Origin: CAZDDB01 sp963843285
Lineage (GTDB): Bacteria > Acidobacteriota > HRBIN11 > JAKEFK01
Length of the DNA stretch: 64,000 nt
Assembly: GCA_963843285.1 (NCBI GenBank)
Contig: CAWJJO010000006.1
Span: forward strand, 138,233 to 202,232
Direction of reading: 5' to 3'
Made by a program: the position numbers and the translations under genes. Below the pieces are notes generated by a model, which made no database searches, was not told the DNA's origin, and saw only the letters and a program-made list of their open reading frames with translations. Shown in pieces: positions 29,370-37,618 of the stretch (the stretch's first letter is position 1; each line of letters starts with the position of its first letter).

Positions 29370-30245
29370 TTGAAACTGATTTTCTTTTCACTAGTTCTGC
29401 TTGCGATTTCCATTCCACCGCTCACCAGACGCGTGGTGGATGATGCCGGAATGCTTACCAGCGATCAGCGCGCAGCGTTGACGCAGAAGCTCGAACAAAT
29501 CGAAAAAGATATTTCAGTCCAGATTGTTGTGCTTACCCTGCCTTCCTTGGAGGGAGAACCGATTGAGGACCTGGCTGTTGGGGTAGCACAAAAATGGGGG
29601 ATCGGTGAGAAAAGTCTAAATAATGGCGCCGTAGTTGTTGTCGCAAAGAATGAACGCAAAATCAGGATTGAAGTCGGTTACGGACTGGAGCCGGTCATTC
29701 CAGATGGTCTAGCCGGTCGCATCATTCGTGAACAGATCTCCCCACACTTCAAGCAAAATGATTTTTACGGCGGACTGGATGCTGGTGTTGATGCGATTGC
29801 GCGGGCAGCTCGGAACGAATATCCACTGACGAGTCCGGAACAACCATCTTCACCCGATGCTACCGGTGGATTTCTGTCTTGTTTCTTCGCTGCTGGCATA
29901 TTGTGGTTTATTCTTGCTGGAATATTTGCTCGTTTCCGGTCGGGAGGTTGGATTGCCGGAGGTTTCGCGGCTGCAGTTCTCTTTCCTGGAGCGTTGTTTT
30001 ATTGCAATTTGATTAGCCCAAGGACGAGTTTAGTCCTCTCACCGTTCGGGTTCTTCTTAGGCGCGCTTGCAACTCCCATCGTGCGACGCATGCAAGATTC
30101 AAGTGGCGCCCGAAGCCGGCGAGACAACACTTGGACATATCCTGGTGGGGGATTCGGTGACTGGCGAGGCGGTGGTGGCGGGGGCGGGGGCTTTAGCGGC
30201 GGTGGGGGACACTTTGGTGGAGGAGGCGCCAGTGGAGGTTGGTAA
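29370..30245 (+). CDS. TPM-domain membrane protein (YgcG family)
   Basis: A short signal sequence, then a TPM domain ('VVDDAGMLTSDQRAALTQKL', 'VQIVVLTLPSLEG', 'IRIEVGYGLEPVIPDGLAGR'), two membrane segments (about residues 168-225) and a Gly-rich tail ending 'GGASGGW'. The TTG start at 29370 directly abuts the lemA stop codon, with GGAGG about 11 bases upstream inside lemA. LemA and TPM proteins are commonly encoded together; the role is in the envelope and not well defined. The 291-residue length is usual. Confidence 0.85.
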   Translation: MKLIFFSLVLLAISIPPLTRRVVDDAGMLTSDQRAALTQKLEQIEKDISVQIVVLTLPSLEGEPIEDLAVGVAQKWGIGEKSLNNGAVVVVAKNERKIRIEVGYGLEPVIPDGLAGRIIREQISPHFKQNDFYGGLDAGVDAIARAARNEYPLTSPEQPSSPDATGGFLSCFFAAGILWFILAGIFARFRSGGWIAGGFAAAVLFPGALFYCNLISPRTSLVLSPFGFFLGALATPIVRRMQDSSGARSRRDNTWTYPGGGFGDWRGGGGGGGGFSGGGGHFGGGGASGGW

Positions 30246-30255
30246 TCTGAAGGTA

Positions 30256-30706
30256 GTGCGGGTACCGAAAAACCTGACGCGGTATCTGGACGCACAAGGT
30301 CTGGAAGCCCATACGTTCTGCGGTGGATGAAGCCGAATCCCGCACATCCGCCGAAATTCGTGTCCACATCAACCACAGGATCCATTTTTGGGAATCATCG
30401 CGCAAACGAGCGACCAGCGTTTTTCAGGAGCTCGGAATGCATCAAACGCAAAACGAAACGGGAGTTCTGCTCTTTTTCACTTTGAAAGAACAACGCTTCG
30501 AAATAATTACTGACCGTGGAATCAATGCCAAAATCGATCCCCAGCAATGGAAAGTACTCGCCTCAGAGTTGGAATCTATGATTCGCAAGGAGGGTTTGAC
30601 CGAAGGTATTTGCTATAGCGTTCGTCGGCTGGCAGATCTCCTCGCGGTTCATTTTCCCCGTCAAAAAGATGATCGCAACGAATTAAGCGACGATGTGAGC
30701 CTCTGA
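30256..30706 (+). pseudogene. Second TPM-domain protein, frameshifted
   Basis: The 3' part (from 30323) encodes a TPM domain ('AESRTSAEIRVHINH', 'NETGVLLFFTLKEQRFEII', 'DRGINAKI'). The N-terminal helix is in another frame: GTG 30256 gives 'RVPKNLTRYLDAQGLEA', which should continue 'IRSAVDEAESRTS'. One extra C in the CCC run at 30308-30310 causes the break. Removing it gives a clean 149-residue protein of normal TPM layout. The paired TPM gene arrangement next to lemA is typical. Confidence 0.75.
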
Positions 30707-30949
30707 CCTATTGCATTCTCCATTTTTGGAATTGTTTCAACGTTGCTCGCGGGCAAAGTCTGCATCATATACATTCAGATTGACTTCATCGCTCAAGTTT
30801 CGTCACCTATGTAATTGATTGGGGCGCTGACGGAAAACTGTCGGCACAATCACCCGTGATTTTGCTACAAAAGTCTCGGTCTGTTTGCGATAGTCCATGC
30901 CTGAGGGCGCTCATAGTCTTGAAGTGAACGCAATGCATCAGGAGGTAAT

Positions 30950-31162
30950 ATGTCTTATTCCTTAAGAATTCTCCCTTACAAAGAAGCAAAATATCAGGTT
31001 TTTGACGATGATCAATTGCTTGCTACCTTCACAAGTGTGAGCGACGCCATCGAATATATCAGGCAAACGGAAGATACTAAACCGGCCCAGACACCCGTAT
31101 ATGAGTACGAAACCGTGGGCGCGCAAGCGGCGAATGAGGACATCACTCATCCCGCGGCTTGA
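30950..31162 (+). CDS. Small protein of unknown function
   Basis: A 70-residue soluble protein with no signal peptide. A compact N-terminal alpha/beta segment ('YSLRILPYKEAKYQVFDDDQ', 'TSVSDAIEYIRQ') is followed by a flexible tail. AGGAGG lies six bases before the ATG, so translation should be efficient. I do not recognise a family. It is monocistronic and followed by a palindromic repeat. Confidence 0.65.
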   Translation: MSYSLRILPYKEAKYQVFDDDQLLATFTSVSDAIEYIRQTEDTKPAQTPVYEYETVGAQAANEDITHPAA

Positions 31163-31185
31163 CCAGCGTGCCAATAAGCGCAACT

Positions 31186-31205
31186 GTAGCGAATGAATTC
31201 GCTAC
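31186..31205. repeat. Palindromic repeat, GTAGCGA family
   Basis: Perfect 9-bp inverted repeat GTAGCGAAT, ga, ATTCGCTAC. Its first 15 bases are identical to 12534-12548, and its core GTAGCGA is shared with the palindrome at 12507. It lies between two small genes. Confidence 0.7.
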
Positions 31206-31339
31206 TACGAACTGCTGCAACTGGCGTCGCATATCCATGTATGCGAACGGTTAGGATTGCTCTACAAAAAAGCGTGAATCTTGCGATGGAATCTTTTGGC
31301 GCGGCCAGTTATGTTCCTCATTGTGAGGTGATTATTATT

Positions 31340-31513
31340 ATGACGGCAGACACTCCAAAACCACCCCGTTTCCAATGCTACCAGTGCGGAAAGCATTTTG
31401 ATTCGCACGAGGAATGGAAAGCCCATCAACTCGCTGAGCATGAACCCACATTAACTTTTCGCCTGCTCGAACTTCCTTCAAACTTTTCGGGCGTCAAAGA
31501 AGGACGTAACTAG
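31340..31513 (+). CDS. Single C2H2 zinc-finger mini-protein
   Basis: A 57-residue protein with one finger, Cys13-x2-Cys16, 12 residues, His29-x4-His34 ('FQCYQCGKHFDSHEEWKAHQ'). GAGGTG lies eight bases before ATG 31340; the frame is open upstream but that part overlaps the palindromic repeat. Finger spacing and length match the 14256 mini-protein, though flanks differ. Binding target unknown. It converges on the single-domain response regulator, only three bases apart. Confidence 0.75.
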   Translation: MTADTPKPPRFQCYQCGKHFDSHEEWKAHQLAEHEPTLTFRLLELPSNFSGVKEGRN

Positions 31514-31516
31514 AGT

Positions 31517-31912
31517 TTATTGTCCTTGCGAATGCTTGAGAAGGCTTCGTTCCACTGCTGTGAGCAAGTCTTCGTCCCGGATCGGCTTGTTGACATAGAC
31601 ATAGGGCTCCACGGCGGCCAGCACGGGAAATTTCGCGGATGGCATCGCTGTAAGAAATACAATCGGAATTACTTCATTGTAGTGCCCTTGTATAACAATC
31701 GCTGTTTCAATACCGTTCAGATCTCCCTCGATACGCACATCCATTAAGATCAAGTCGGGTCGGTTTTCCTTTGCGATGGCAATGGCCTCTCTACCCGAAT
31801 TAGTCACTCCCAGTATTTTGTAGCCATGACGCTTCAGAGTGTCCGATAATTGTTCCGCGACGATAGCCTCATCTTCGACGATCAGGATTTGGTTTGTGAC
31901 ATGATCAGCCAA
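31517..31912 (-). CDS. Single-domain response regulator
   Basis: A 131-residue REC-only protein: acidic pocket 'IVEDEAIVAEQL', phosphoacceptor Asp in 'LILMDVRIEGDLNG', Thr in 'VFLTAMP' and Lys in 'VYVNKPIRDEDL'. The RIEG motif is typical of regulators that pair with HisKA_2/HWE kinases, so the kinases at 21437 and 24616 are candidate partners. There is no output domain, so it acts as a phosphate shuttle or by protein contact. Confidence 0.88.
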   Translation of the reverse strand: MADHVTNQILIVEDEAIVAEQLSDTLKRHGYKILGVTNSGREAIAIAKENRPDLILMDVRIEGDLNGIETAIVIQGHYNEVIPIVFLTAMPSAKFPVLAAVEPYVYVNKPIRDEDLLTAVERSLLKHSQGQ

Positions 31913-31987
31913 CCTAACTCCTTCAGCGATGTAACAAAGATTAGCACAATTTCTCGCTCTTTGCGATGTAACTCTGAATCCGGATTC

Positions 31988-32029
31988 TTTCGAAGGGGAG
32001 AGCCCGGAACCCTTTCCGGGCCCTCGAAA
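31988..32029. terminator. Long hairpin, probable terminator
   Basis: Inner perfect 8-bp stem GCCCGGAA / TTCCGGGC (32002-32009, 32014-32021) with loop ccct. An outer arm TTTCGA-GGG / CCCTCGAAA is joined by small bulges. It lies downstream of the minus-strand gene at 32071-32241. Confidence 0.6.
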
Positions 32030-32070
32030 TGAGCAGACTGGTGGTAGGGTTTACGATAGCAGATGCAAGA

Positions 32071-32241
32071 TTATTGGCCTTTCTTGTGGCTCTCCTTCTT
32101 GTGGTGCTTCAGTACCGTTCTTGCGGCCACTTCCTCGGCGCGTTTGCCGTAGCGGCCGTCCTTACGAGCCTCTTCTTTAATGTGCTCGTACATGCGTTGT
32201 TCTTTCTTGCCTACTCCACGCACGTGTTTTTTCCCAGGCAT
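32071..32241 (-). CDS. Small basic protein, 'plasmid stabilization protein'-like
   Basis: A 56-residue, highly charged, Lys/His-rich protein: 'MPGKKHVRGVGKKEQRMYEH' followed by 'EARKDGRYGKRAEEVAARTV' and a KHHKK-type tail. It resembles short proteins often labelled plasmid stabilization protein in databases, a label with little functional support. GAGGAAATC places the Shine-Dalgarno site correctly for ATG 32241; the frame is open further upstream but unsupported. Probably nucleic-acid associated given its charge (inference). Confidence 0.7.
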   Translation of the reverse strand: MPGKKHVRGVGKKEQRMYEHIKEEARKDGRYGKRAEEVAARTVLKHHKKESHKKGQ

Positions 32242-32457
32242 GATTTCCTCCTGTTTGTAAGAAATGAAATGATCGGGCTCGGAGACCGCATCCTCCAATA
32301 GATAAAGACAGACTTTTCTGTAGTTCGTTCCGTTACAGAAGGAGTTTCCGGGTCAAAGCACACTTGCGGTCAATTATGAATCGCTTCGGCAATGGAAAGT
32401 GACTGAATATTGATTTTCATTAGATGCGGAATAAATTCGCTTCAGGAGGCTTTATTT

Positions 32458-32862
32458 ATGAAACTAGCATCCAGTCTTTTTGTTCTGATCCTACTGTTCT
32501 GCTCCATCGGCTACGCAGCCACTCCGCCTACGGACGCACCGAAGCTTACCGCGAAAAATCATGGCGTTTTGGTAAGGGCATTTCAGGGCAACGGAAACAA
32601 AACAACTGAAAGCTTTCCATTGAAAAAAGCTCCGGCTAGGTTTGCTGTCCAGTTAAACTGGGATAAGCCGGATCCGGAACTTACCGGGGAGAAGGGTAAG
32701 TTTTCTGTACTCCTGGTAGATGACAGCGAAAAAGATGTGGATCTGATTATCGGCACGATCGATTCTTTTGACGGCGCCCGCACAATAGACATTCCTGCGG
32801 ATGGAAATTACAAAGTTAAGATCATAGCTCCAGGAAACTGGAACGTTTCCATAGAGCAATAA
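32458..32862 (+). CDS. Exported protein of unknown function
   Basis: A 134-residue protein with a clear signal peptide ('MKLASSLFVLILLFCSIGYA') and a beta-rich mature domain ('RFAVQLNWDKPDPELTG', 'GNYKVKIIAPGNWNVSIEQ') suggesting an immunoglobulin- or C2-like sandwich. AGGAGG lies nine bases before ATG 32458. No catalytic motif. It is followed by a UUCG-type hairpin terminator. Confidence 0.65.
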   Translation: MKLASSLFVLILLFCSIGYAATPPTDAPKLTAKNHGVLVRAFQGNGNKTTESFPLKKAPARFAVQLNWDKPDPELTGEKGKFSVLLVDDSEKDVDLIIGTIDSFDGARTIDIPADGNYKVKIIAPGNWNVSIEQ

Positions 32863-32895
32863 GATTTCCCACTCATATATCCCCAGTTCTTTGAA

Positions 32896-32928
32896 CCGGG
32901 ATAAGACGAGTCTTCGGCTCGCCCCCGG
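32896..32928 (+). terminator. Hairpin with UUCG loop
   Basis: Stem CCGGG ... CCCGG encloses CGAG / CTCG, capped by a C-TTCG-G tetraloop. It lies 34 bases after the exported protein gene. No T-tract follows, so it is a probable terminator or 3'-end stabiliser. Confidence 0.45.
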
Positions 32929-33103
32929 TATCTTCCTGAAGTCCCCAATTCAGCCATCTGTCGCATAGAAACCGACAAACAATTGACCGTTCTTTCTACG
33001 GCAGCGTTTACTGGAGGTATACATCATCTTCCATGACAGTGGAGTAGAAGATGAAGCCCTTAAGAAAGAGTGAAAGAGTGTGTACCCACAAAGGAGATTA
33101 TTT

Positions 33104-33367
33104 ATGGCCAGAATCACGGTAGTACTATGTGATGTGAAGCCCTGCCGCTTACCTGCCGAACGAGAATTCGACTTCAACGGCAAGAAAGTTTATGTCTGCG
33201 GTGAACACTGCTACGTAAAATTTTGGAGCCGTGAATATGGTAACTGGAAGGAGTCACGTTATTTGATGCAAACGATGTTTCAGGATCGCAATCATGTCGG
33301 GATCCTGGATCAATACACAGCTTCCGAAGACCTGGCAAAGAGATGGGAAGAGGTGAAGCCTTCTTGA
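33104..33367 (+). CDS. Small protein with four-cysteine, zinc-ribbon-like motif
   Basis: An 87-residue soluble protein with Cys9-x4-Cys14 and Cys32-x3-Cys36 in 'VVLCDVKPCR' and 'VYVCGEHCYVKF', a likely zinc-binding knuckle pair. A helical tail follows. AAAGGAG precedes ATG 33104. It resembles short treble-clef or ribbon proteins but I cannot name the family. Function unknown. Confidence 0.6.
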   Translation: MARITVVLCDVKPCRLPAEREFDFNGKKVYVCGEHCYVKFWSREYGNWKESRYLMQTMFQDRNHVGILDQYTASEDLAKRWEEVKPS

Positions 33368-33404
33368 TTCCTACTCGCTGCTGAAATGGTTGTCGTCTTT
33401 CTTG

Positions 33405-33421
33405 CGTCAAACCTTTTGACG
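33405..33421. terminator. Short perfect hairpin
   Basis: CGTCAAA, loop cct, TTTGACG: a 7-bp perfect stem 37 bases after the four-cysteine gene. It could be a terminator or an operator for the BON gene downstream. Confidence 0.4.
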
Positions 33422-33512
33422 ATTTGCCACAGCGAAACCGGTCTTCATCGATACCGTGTGAGAACCATCAATTGTACTCTTGAACAGTAAGTAAACATAA
33501 GGAGAACGCCAA

Positions 33513-33887
33513 ATGAATCGGAATCTGTTTTTTAGTTTTTTAATGTTCGTCCTCTTCGCCGCAGTATTTGTCTCGAGCGCATGTACCACTACCAAGAATA
33601 CAGGCACGGCGATCAAAGAAGGCTCGACGGAAGCTGCGCAGCAAGTAGGCGACAAGGCTGAGGATGCTGGTGAAACGATTGAAGATGGCAGCATCACTGC
33701 AGCCGTGAAGATGAAATTTGCAAATGATGAGCTGGTATCTGCTTCAAAAATAGATGTGGATACGAGTCACGGAAATGTGACTTTGAATGGAACGGCAAAA
33801 AGCCGGGCCGAAGTAGATCGTGCAGTGCAACTGGCGAAATCAGTTGACGGCGTCAAGAGCGTCCATTCGAATCTCGTTGTGCAATAA
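33513..33887 (+). CDS. BON-domain exported protein
   Basis: A 124-residue protein with a hydrophobic leader ending near Cys24 ('FVSSACTTTKN'), possibly a lipoprotein although the lipobox is imperfect. A short helical spacer is followed by one BON domain ('DGSITAAVKMKFANDELV', 'KIDVDTSHGNVTLNGTAKS', 'DGVKSVHSNLVV'). BON proteins (OsmY, Kon-like) bind membranes or protein partners under envelope stress. AAGGAG precedes the ATG. It is followed nine bases later by the DUF6600-like gene, so they form one unit. Confidence 0.88.
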   Translation: MNRNLFFSFLMFVLFAAVFVSSACTTTKNTGTAIKEGSTEAAQQVGDKAEDAGETIEDGSITAAVKMKFANDELVSASKIDVDTSHGNVTLNGTAKSRAEVDRAVQLAKSVDGVKSVHSNLVVQ

Positions 33888-33896
33888 GGAGGAATT

Positions 33897-35531
33897 ATGA
33901 AAGTGGGAAATTGGAAACAAATTTTTCTTGTCTTGATCCTGACGCTAGCTGGATATTCGGCAGCGAGTGCCGGGATATCCTTCGGCGTTGGGACAGATGA
34001 TTTCTATGTGTCCGTTGGCGACTACGACTATTTACCATACGCGTACGCGGGGAATCCAGGATATTCAGCTCCCCGTATTAGCTTTTATGACGTCATGGGC
34101 GACTATGGCGCATGGGTAAACGTGTCCCAATTCGGGCAAGTCTGGAGGCCTTACGCAGCAAGCGGATGGCGTCCCTATACCTATGGACATTGGATTTACA
34201 CCAGTTACGGTCCAACGTGGCAAGGTTATGAGCCGTGGGCATGGGCTGGATATCACTACGGCAACTGGATATTCACCAGCAATTACGGCTGGGTATGGAT
34301 TCCAGGTTATGAGTGGCACAATGGGCGGGTTGCGTGGGCCCAGGGCTATGATTCCATCGGGTGGACTCCATTGCCGCCAAATGGATACGACTATAGCCGT
34401 GGATACCTGAGTAATGTCGGACCTGTGAACCAGTTTTCATACTATGACAACGACTTTGGCGTTGATTTTGGAGTGGGCGGATACAGTTACGGCGGACCGT
34501 ATTACGATCCGCGTTACCGCGACCTCTATTACAACCCTTCATTCACGAATATCAACGTAAACCTGTGGGTGTTTATCAACAACAACAATTTTGTCAACGA
34601 TAACTACGCCGACTATTATCTCGGTCCGGATTACACGCGGCAGGTCTTTGATCGCCGTCTGGTTCGTATTTCAAACAGACAGCTCGATAAGCCCGTGCTG
34701 GAAAGAATCGTACACCAGAAGATCGAGGATGTAGCCGTTGAAGAAAAAGAAATTCAAACCGATAAGCGAGCGATCAAAGTGGTCGTGCCCACAGACACCC
34801 AGGAAATTGAGAGGGTTCGCAGACATGGCAAGGAAGTCGTAAACGAAGTCATTGCTCCGGCGTTTGCGGAAAAACAAAAGCCCTTCAAGGGTGAGCGCTC
34901 GAAAAACAAACAGGAAGTGAGTAAGATTTTTCATCAAGAGAATACTCCTCCTCGCGTTGAAAATCTTACTTCAGACGAGATCATAAATAGAGGCCGTCAA
35001 TCGAAAGCGAATCGCGATCAGCAGAGGGCCCAAAGAGCTGAGGCTGCAACACAAGAAGTCCAAAGAGTGGAGAAAGAAGGAAAAATCCGCGGGCCAAAGA
35101 ACGAGCCGAAGGATCAGGGGCGTCCGAAAGACGTCACTCCGGCGCAACCCAATACACCAGCTCAGCCCCAAATAGACAAAAAGCAGAACAATAACAGGCC
35201 GGCCGACCAACAGAAACCGGAAAACCAGAATCCGCGTAATCCACGCTCGGATAATCCGTCACAGCCTTTAGATCAGCCGGCAGATCAGCCCGATCGCAGT
35301 CCGAAAGATAAAGGAAAAATAGACGATCTCAGCAAGGACAAAGACCAGTTGGATTCTGAACCGTCTCAGCGAAATCCAAATCCTGAAGCGGAGGAATCCA
35401 CGAAGGAAAATTCTTCTGATCAAACCGATAAGAACAATCAAAAAGATTCGGATACGAAGAAGAAGTCCAAGAAAAATACAGAAAAGAAGAAGAAGCCGAA
35501 TCCGGATCAGGACGAAGAAACTCCCCAATAG
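33897..35531 (+). CDS. Exported Tyr/Trp-rich DUF6600-like protein
   Basis: A signal peptide (residues 1-25), then a repeated Trp/Tyr/Gly-rich region ('VWRPYAASGWRPYTYGHWIY', 'WAGYHYGNWIFTSNYGWVWI', 'GWTPLPPNGYDY') typical of DUF6600 proteins. From about residue 330 there is a very hydrophilic Lys/Asn/Gln/Pro-rich tail, probably disordered. Overall 544 residues. Such proteins sit at the envelope or are secreted; no enzyme motif is visible. GGAGG precedes the ATG. A strong terminator follows. The tail composition differs sharply from the rest of the window. Confidence 0.8.
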   Translation: MKVGNWKQIFLVLILTLAGYSAASAGISFGVGTDDFYVSVGDYDYLPYAYAGNPGYSAPRISFYDVMGDYGAWVNVSQFGQVWRPYAASGWRPYTYGHWIYTSYGPTWQGYEPWAWAGYHYGNWIFTSNYGWVWIPGYEWHNGRVAWAQGYDSIGWTPLPPNGYDYSRGYLSNVGPVNQFSYYDNDFGVDFGVGGYSYGGPYYDPRYRDLYYNPSFTNINVNLWVFINNNNFVNDNYADYYLGPDYTRQVFDRRLVRISNRQLDKPVLERIVHQKIEDVAVEEKEIQTDKRAIKVVVPTDTQEIERVRRHGKEVVNEVIAPAFAEKQKPFKGERSKNKQEVSKIFHQENTPPRVENLTSDEIINRGRQSKANRDQQRAQRAEAATQEVQRVEKEGKIRGPKNEPKDQGRPKDVTPAQPNTPAQPQIDKKQNNNRPADQQKPENQNPRNPRSDNPSQPLDQPADQPDRSPKDKGKIDDLSKDKDQLDSEPSQRNPNPEAEESTKENSSDQTDKNNQKDSDTKKKSKKNTEKKKKPNPDQDEETPQ

Positions 35532-35550
35532 CGCGATCTCCTGAGCCCCA

Positions 35551-35595
35551 AAGGAACCGGACGGCAAACTGCCGCGCCGGTTCCTTCCCCTTTTT
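35551..35595 (+). terminator. Strong intrinsic terminator between convergent genes
   Basis: Perfect 10-bp stem AAGGAACCGG / CCGGTTCCTT (35551-35560, 35577-35586) with an inner CGGCA / TGCCG stem, followed by cccc and TTTTT at 35591-35595. Confidence 0.85.
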
Positions 35596-36334
35596 ATTCT
35601 GGAGTGAATTCAAATTCCGCTACCATCGGGAGGTGGTCTGAGGCGACCAGGGCCATACGGCTTCGATAGATTCTAGAACGTTTCAGGCGCAAAGCAGGGT
35701 CGAAGTAGATGTGATCGAGCGCTAAGATTGGTAGAAGACCCGGGAATGTCTTGATCCGCCGCGAGGTAGGCGGATCGATACTCTGAAAATTATTTCGCAT
35801 GAACTGAGTCGCCAGACCGAGAGTCCACTCGTTAAAATCGCCCATCACCATCCGGATTCCCTCTATTTCCGGATTGTGCAGGATCGCAGTATCAATCAAT
35901 TTTTGAGTCTGCCGTCGGCGCTCAAAATAATCTACTCCCAGATGAATGTTAAACACGTGCAGAAGAGTTTTTGGAGACAATTCTATGTCGGCACGCAAGC
36001 AACCGCGCCGCTCATAGGGGCTCATGCTGATGTCATGGTTCTTCATGGATCGAATTGGGAAGCGACTCAAAATCACATTTCCGTAAACGCCTCCTCGCAG
36101 CGTACGAGTTTGCCCGATGCAATATTGCGTGCCCAATTCTTCGGAGAAAAAACGCGTCTGGTCCTTTTCGCGCGATGTGCCTGAGATGTTTAAGACTTCT
36201 TGTAGCGCGATGATGTCGGCATCGATTTCAGCCAGGACCCGTCGGATTCGATCCGGCCGCACGCGTCCATCCATTCCCCGGCCTTTGTGGGTATTGTAGG
36301 TGACGACTCGAACCTGATTTTTCCCGGGCGTCAT
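35594..36334 (-). CDS. Endonuclease/exonuclease/phosphatase-family hydrolase
   Basis: A 246-residue EEP-fold protein: 'VVTYNTHKGRGMDG', the metal-binding Glu in 'IIALQEV', 'HVFNIHLGVDYFERRRQ', 'RMVMGDFNEW' and the C-terminal 'ALVASDHLPMVAEF'. The motif set is complete, so it should be an active Mg-dependent phosphodiesterase, on nucleic acid or phospholipid. The ATG at 36334 overlaps the stop of the upstream cls gene (ATGA). Pairing with a phospholipase D-like synthase suggests a lipid role; similar pairs exist elsewhere. Confidence 0.88.
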   Translation of the reverse strand: MTPGKNQVRVVTYNTHKGRGMDGRVRPDRIRRVLAEIDADIIALQEVLNISGTSREKDQTRFFSEELGTQYCIGQTRTLRGGVYGNVILSRFPIRSMKNHDISMSPYERRGCLRADIELSPKTLLHVFNIHLGVDYFERRRQTQKLIDTAILHNPEIEGIRMVMGDFNEWTLGLATQFMRNNFQSIDPPTSRRIKTFPGLLPILALDHIYFDPALRLKRSRIYRSRMALVASDHLPMVAEFEFTPE

Positions 36335-37614
36335 TGTTGCCGCTCCAGGATCCATCCAAACCATTCGTGTACGCGTTCTACGATGGAACGCCGCTTCCAA
36401 TCATCGTAGGAGATTGGTTGGCTTTGAGCGAGGTCCGATTGAAAGTCGAGATACAGACGTTGTGCAAGCTTTTCATCGCATACAACCAGGTTGACTTCGT
36501 CATTGAGTCCAAAGGAGCGATGATCAAAATTTGTCGATCCGATCACGCACCATAGGCGATCGACGATCATGATTTTTGCATGGATCATCGATGGCATGTA
36601 TTCGTAGATTCTGGCTCCGGCCTTCAGAAGATCCCCATACAGGCGGCGGCTGGATCGACGTGTCAGTAAATGATCGCTATTTTGACCGGGTGTGATGATT
36701 CTCAGATCAACACCACGATCCTGAACGGCGCGTGCAAACTCTGCGCGCACGCTGCGATCAGGCAAGAAGTAGGGCGTTGTGATGTAGATCGTTTCGCGCG
36801 CGGACGCCAGTAGAGTCTGATACAATACGCGGGCGCGCGTCGAGCGTCCCGCTGACGGGGAGCTGCTCACTACTTGAGTCGCTACGTTCCCCTTTCCCTG
36901 GGCCGATGGAGGGAAATAGATCTTGTCAGTCAGAATTTCACCGGACGCTTCCAGCCAGTTTTCAGCAAATACGGATTGCAGACTCTTTACGGCTTCGCCT
37001 TTTACGCAAAACATGGTATCGCGCCAGCGGCGGCGCTTTCGTTTTGAATACAACCAGTGGTCCGCAAATCCTGAACCGCCCATAAAACCGACCTCACCAT
37101 CCACGATAATCAACTCCCTGTGAGTTCGGTTATTGAGACGCGGCAAGGTATACCATCGGAACGGATGGTACCATTCGATCCTGCCCCCCGCCTTCTTGAA
37201 ATCTTCAAAGTAAGAGTTCCGTGTTGCAAAGCAGCCGATCGCATCCAGAACCATGTTTACTTTCACGCCGGCCTTCGCTCTTTCGGTAAGAGCTTTTAGA
37301 ACTCGCCGGGTCACTCTTCCCTTTTGAAAGATATAGGCTTCCAGATTCACACTTTTCTTTGCTTTGCGAATCGCTTCCAACTCCGCTTCAAAGTACACTT
37401 CGCCATTGGTGAGCACTTCCACATCACAGTGGTGATGGATCTGTGCACCCGCCAGAACCTCCAGCAAGTCAGAGAACTGTTTTATCTGGAGCGCCACAGG
37501 TCGCTTTTTGATCTTGTACGGAAGGCATGGTTCGAAAAGAAACAAAAATATCAAGAAACTCTGGATGGCGATAGCCACACAAGCCAGCACCAGAAAAACT
37601 GTCGAGTGAAGCAT
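36331..37614 (-). CDS. cls: Cardiolipin synthase-like phospholipase D family protein
   Basis: A 427-residue protein with one N-terminal membrane helix and two PLD domains. The second HKD motif is intact ('IHAKIMIVDRLWCVIGSTNF'). The first reads 'HRELIIVDGEVGFMGG', with Glu where Lys is usual. It would join two phosphatidylglycerols, or PG and PE, into cardiolipin at the inner membrane. It is fourth of five tightly packed minus-strand genes, overlapping the EEP hydrolase and four bases after the DUF1003 gene. Confidence 0.88.
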   Translation of the reverse strand: MLHSTVFLVLACVAIAIQSFLIFLFLFEPCLPYKIKKRPVALQIKQFSDLLEVLAGAQIHHHCDVEVLTNGEVYFEAELEAIRKAKKSVNLEAYIFQKGRVTRRVLKALTERAKAGVKVNMVLDAIGCFATRNSYFEDFKKAGGRIEWYHPFRWYTLPRLNNRTHRELIIVDGEVGFMGGSGFADHWLYSKRKRRRWRDTMFCVKGEAVKSLQSVFAENWLEASGEILTDKIYFPPSAQGKGNVATQVVSSSPSAGRSTRARVLYQTLLASARETIYITTPYFLPDRSVRAEFARAVQDRGVDLRIITPGQNSDHLLTRRSSRRLYGDLLKAGARIYEYMPSMIHAKIMIVDRLWCVIGSTNFDHRSFGLNDEVNLVVCDEKLAQRLYLDFQSDLAQSQPISYDDWKRRSIVERVHEWFGWILERQQ

Positions 37615-37618
37615 GTTC

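Noticed and set aside
29370..29443. Unrelated C-terminal tail of LemA as a genuine extension
   Set aside because: The true LemA end is present in another frame, and the tail overlaps the TPM gene start; it is a frameshift product.
29999..30385. Proline-rich frame on the minus strand opposite the TPM gene
   Set aside because: It is the antisense of the Gly-rich tail of the TPM protein; composition is an artefact and there is no ribosome binding site.
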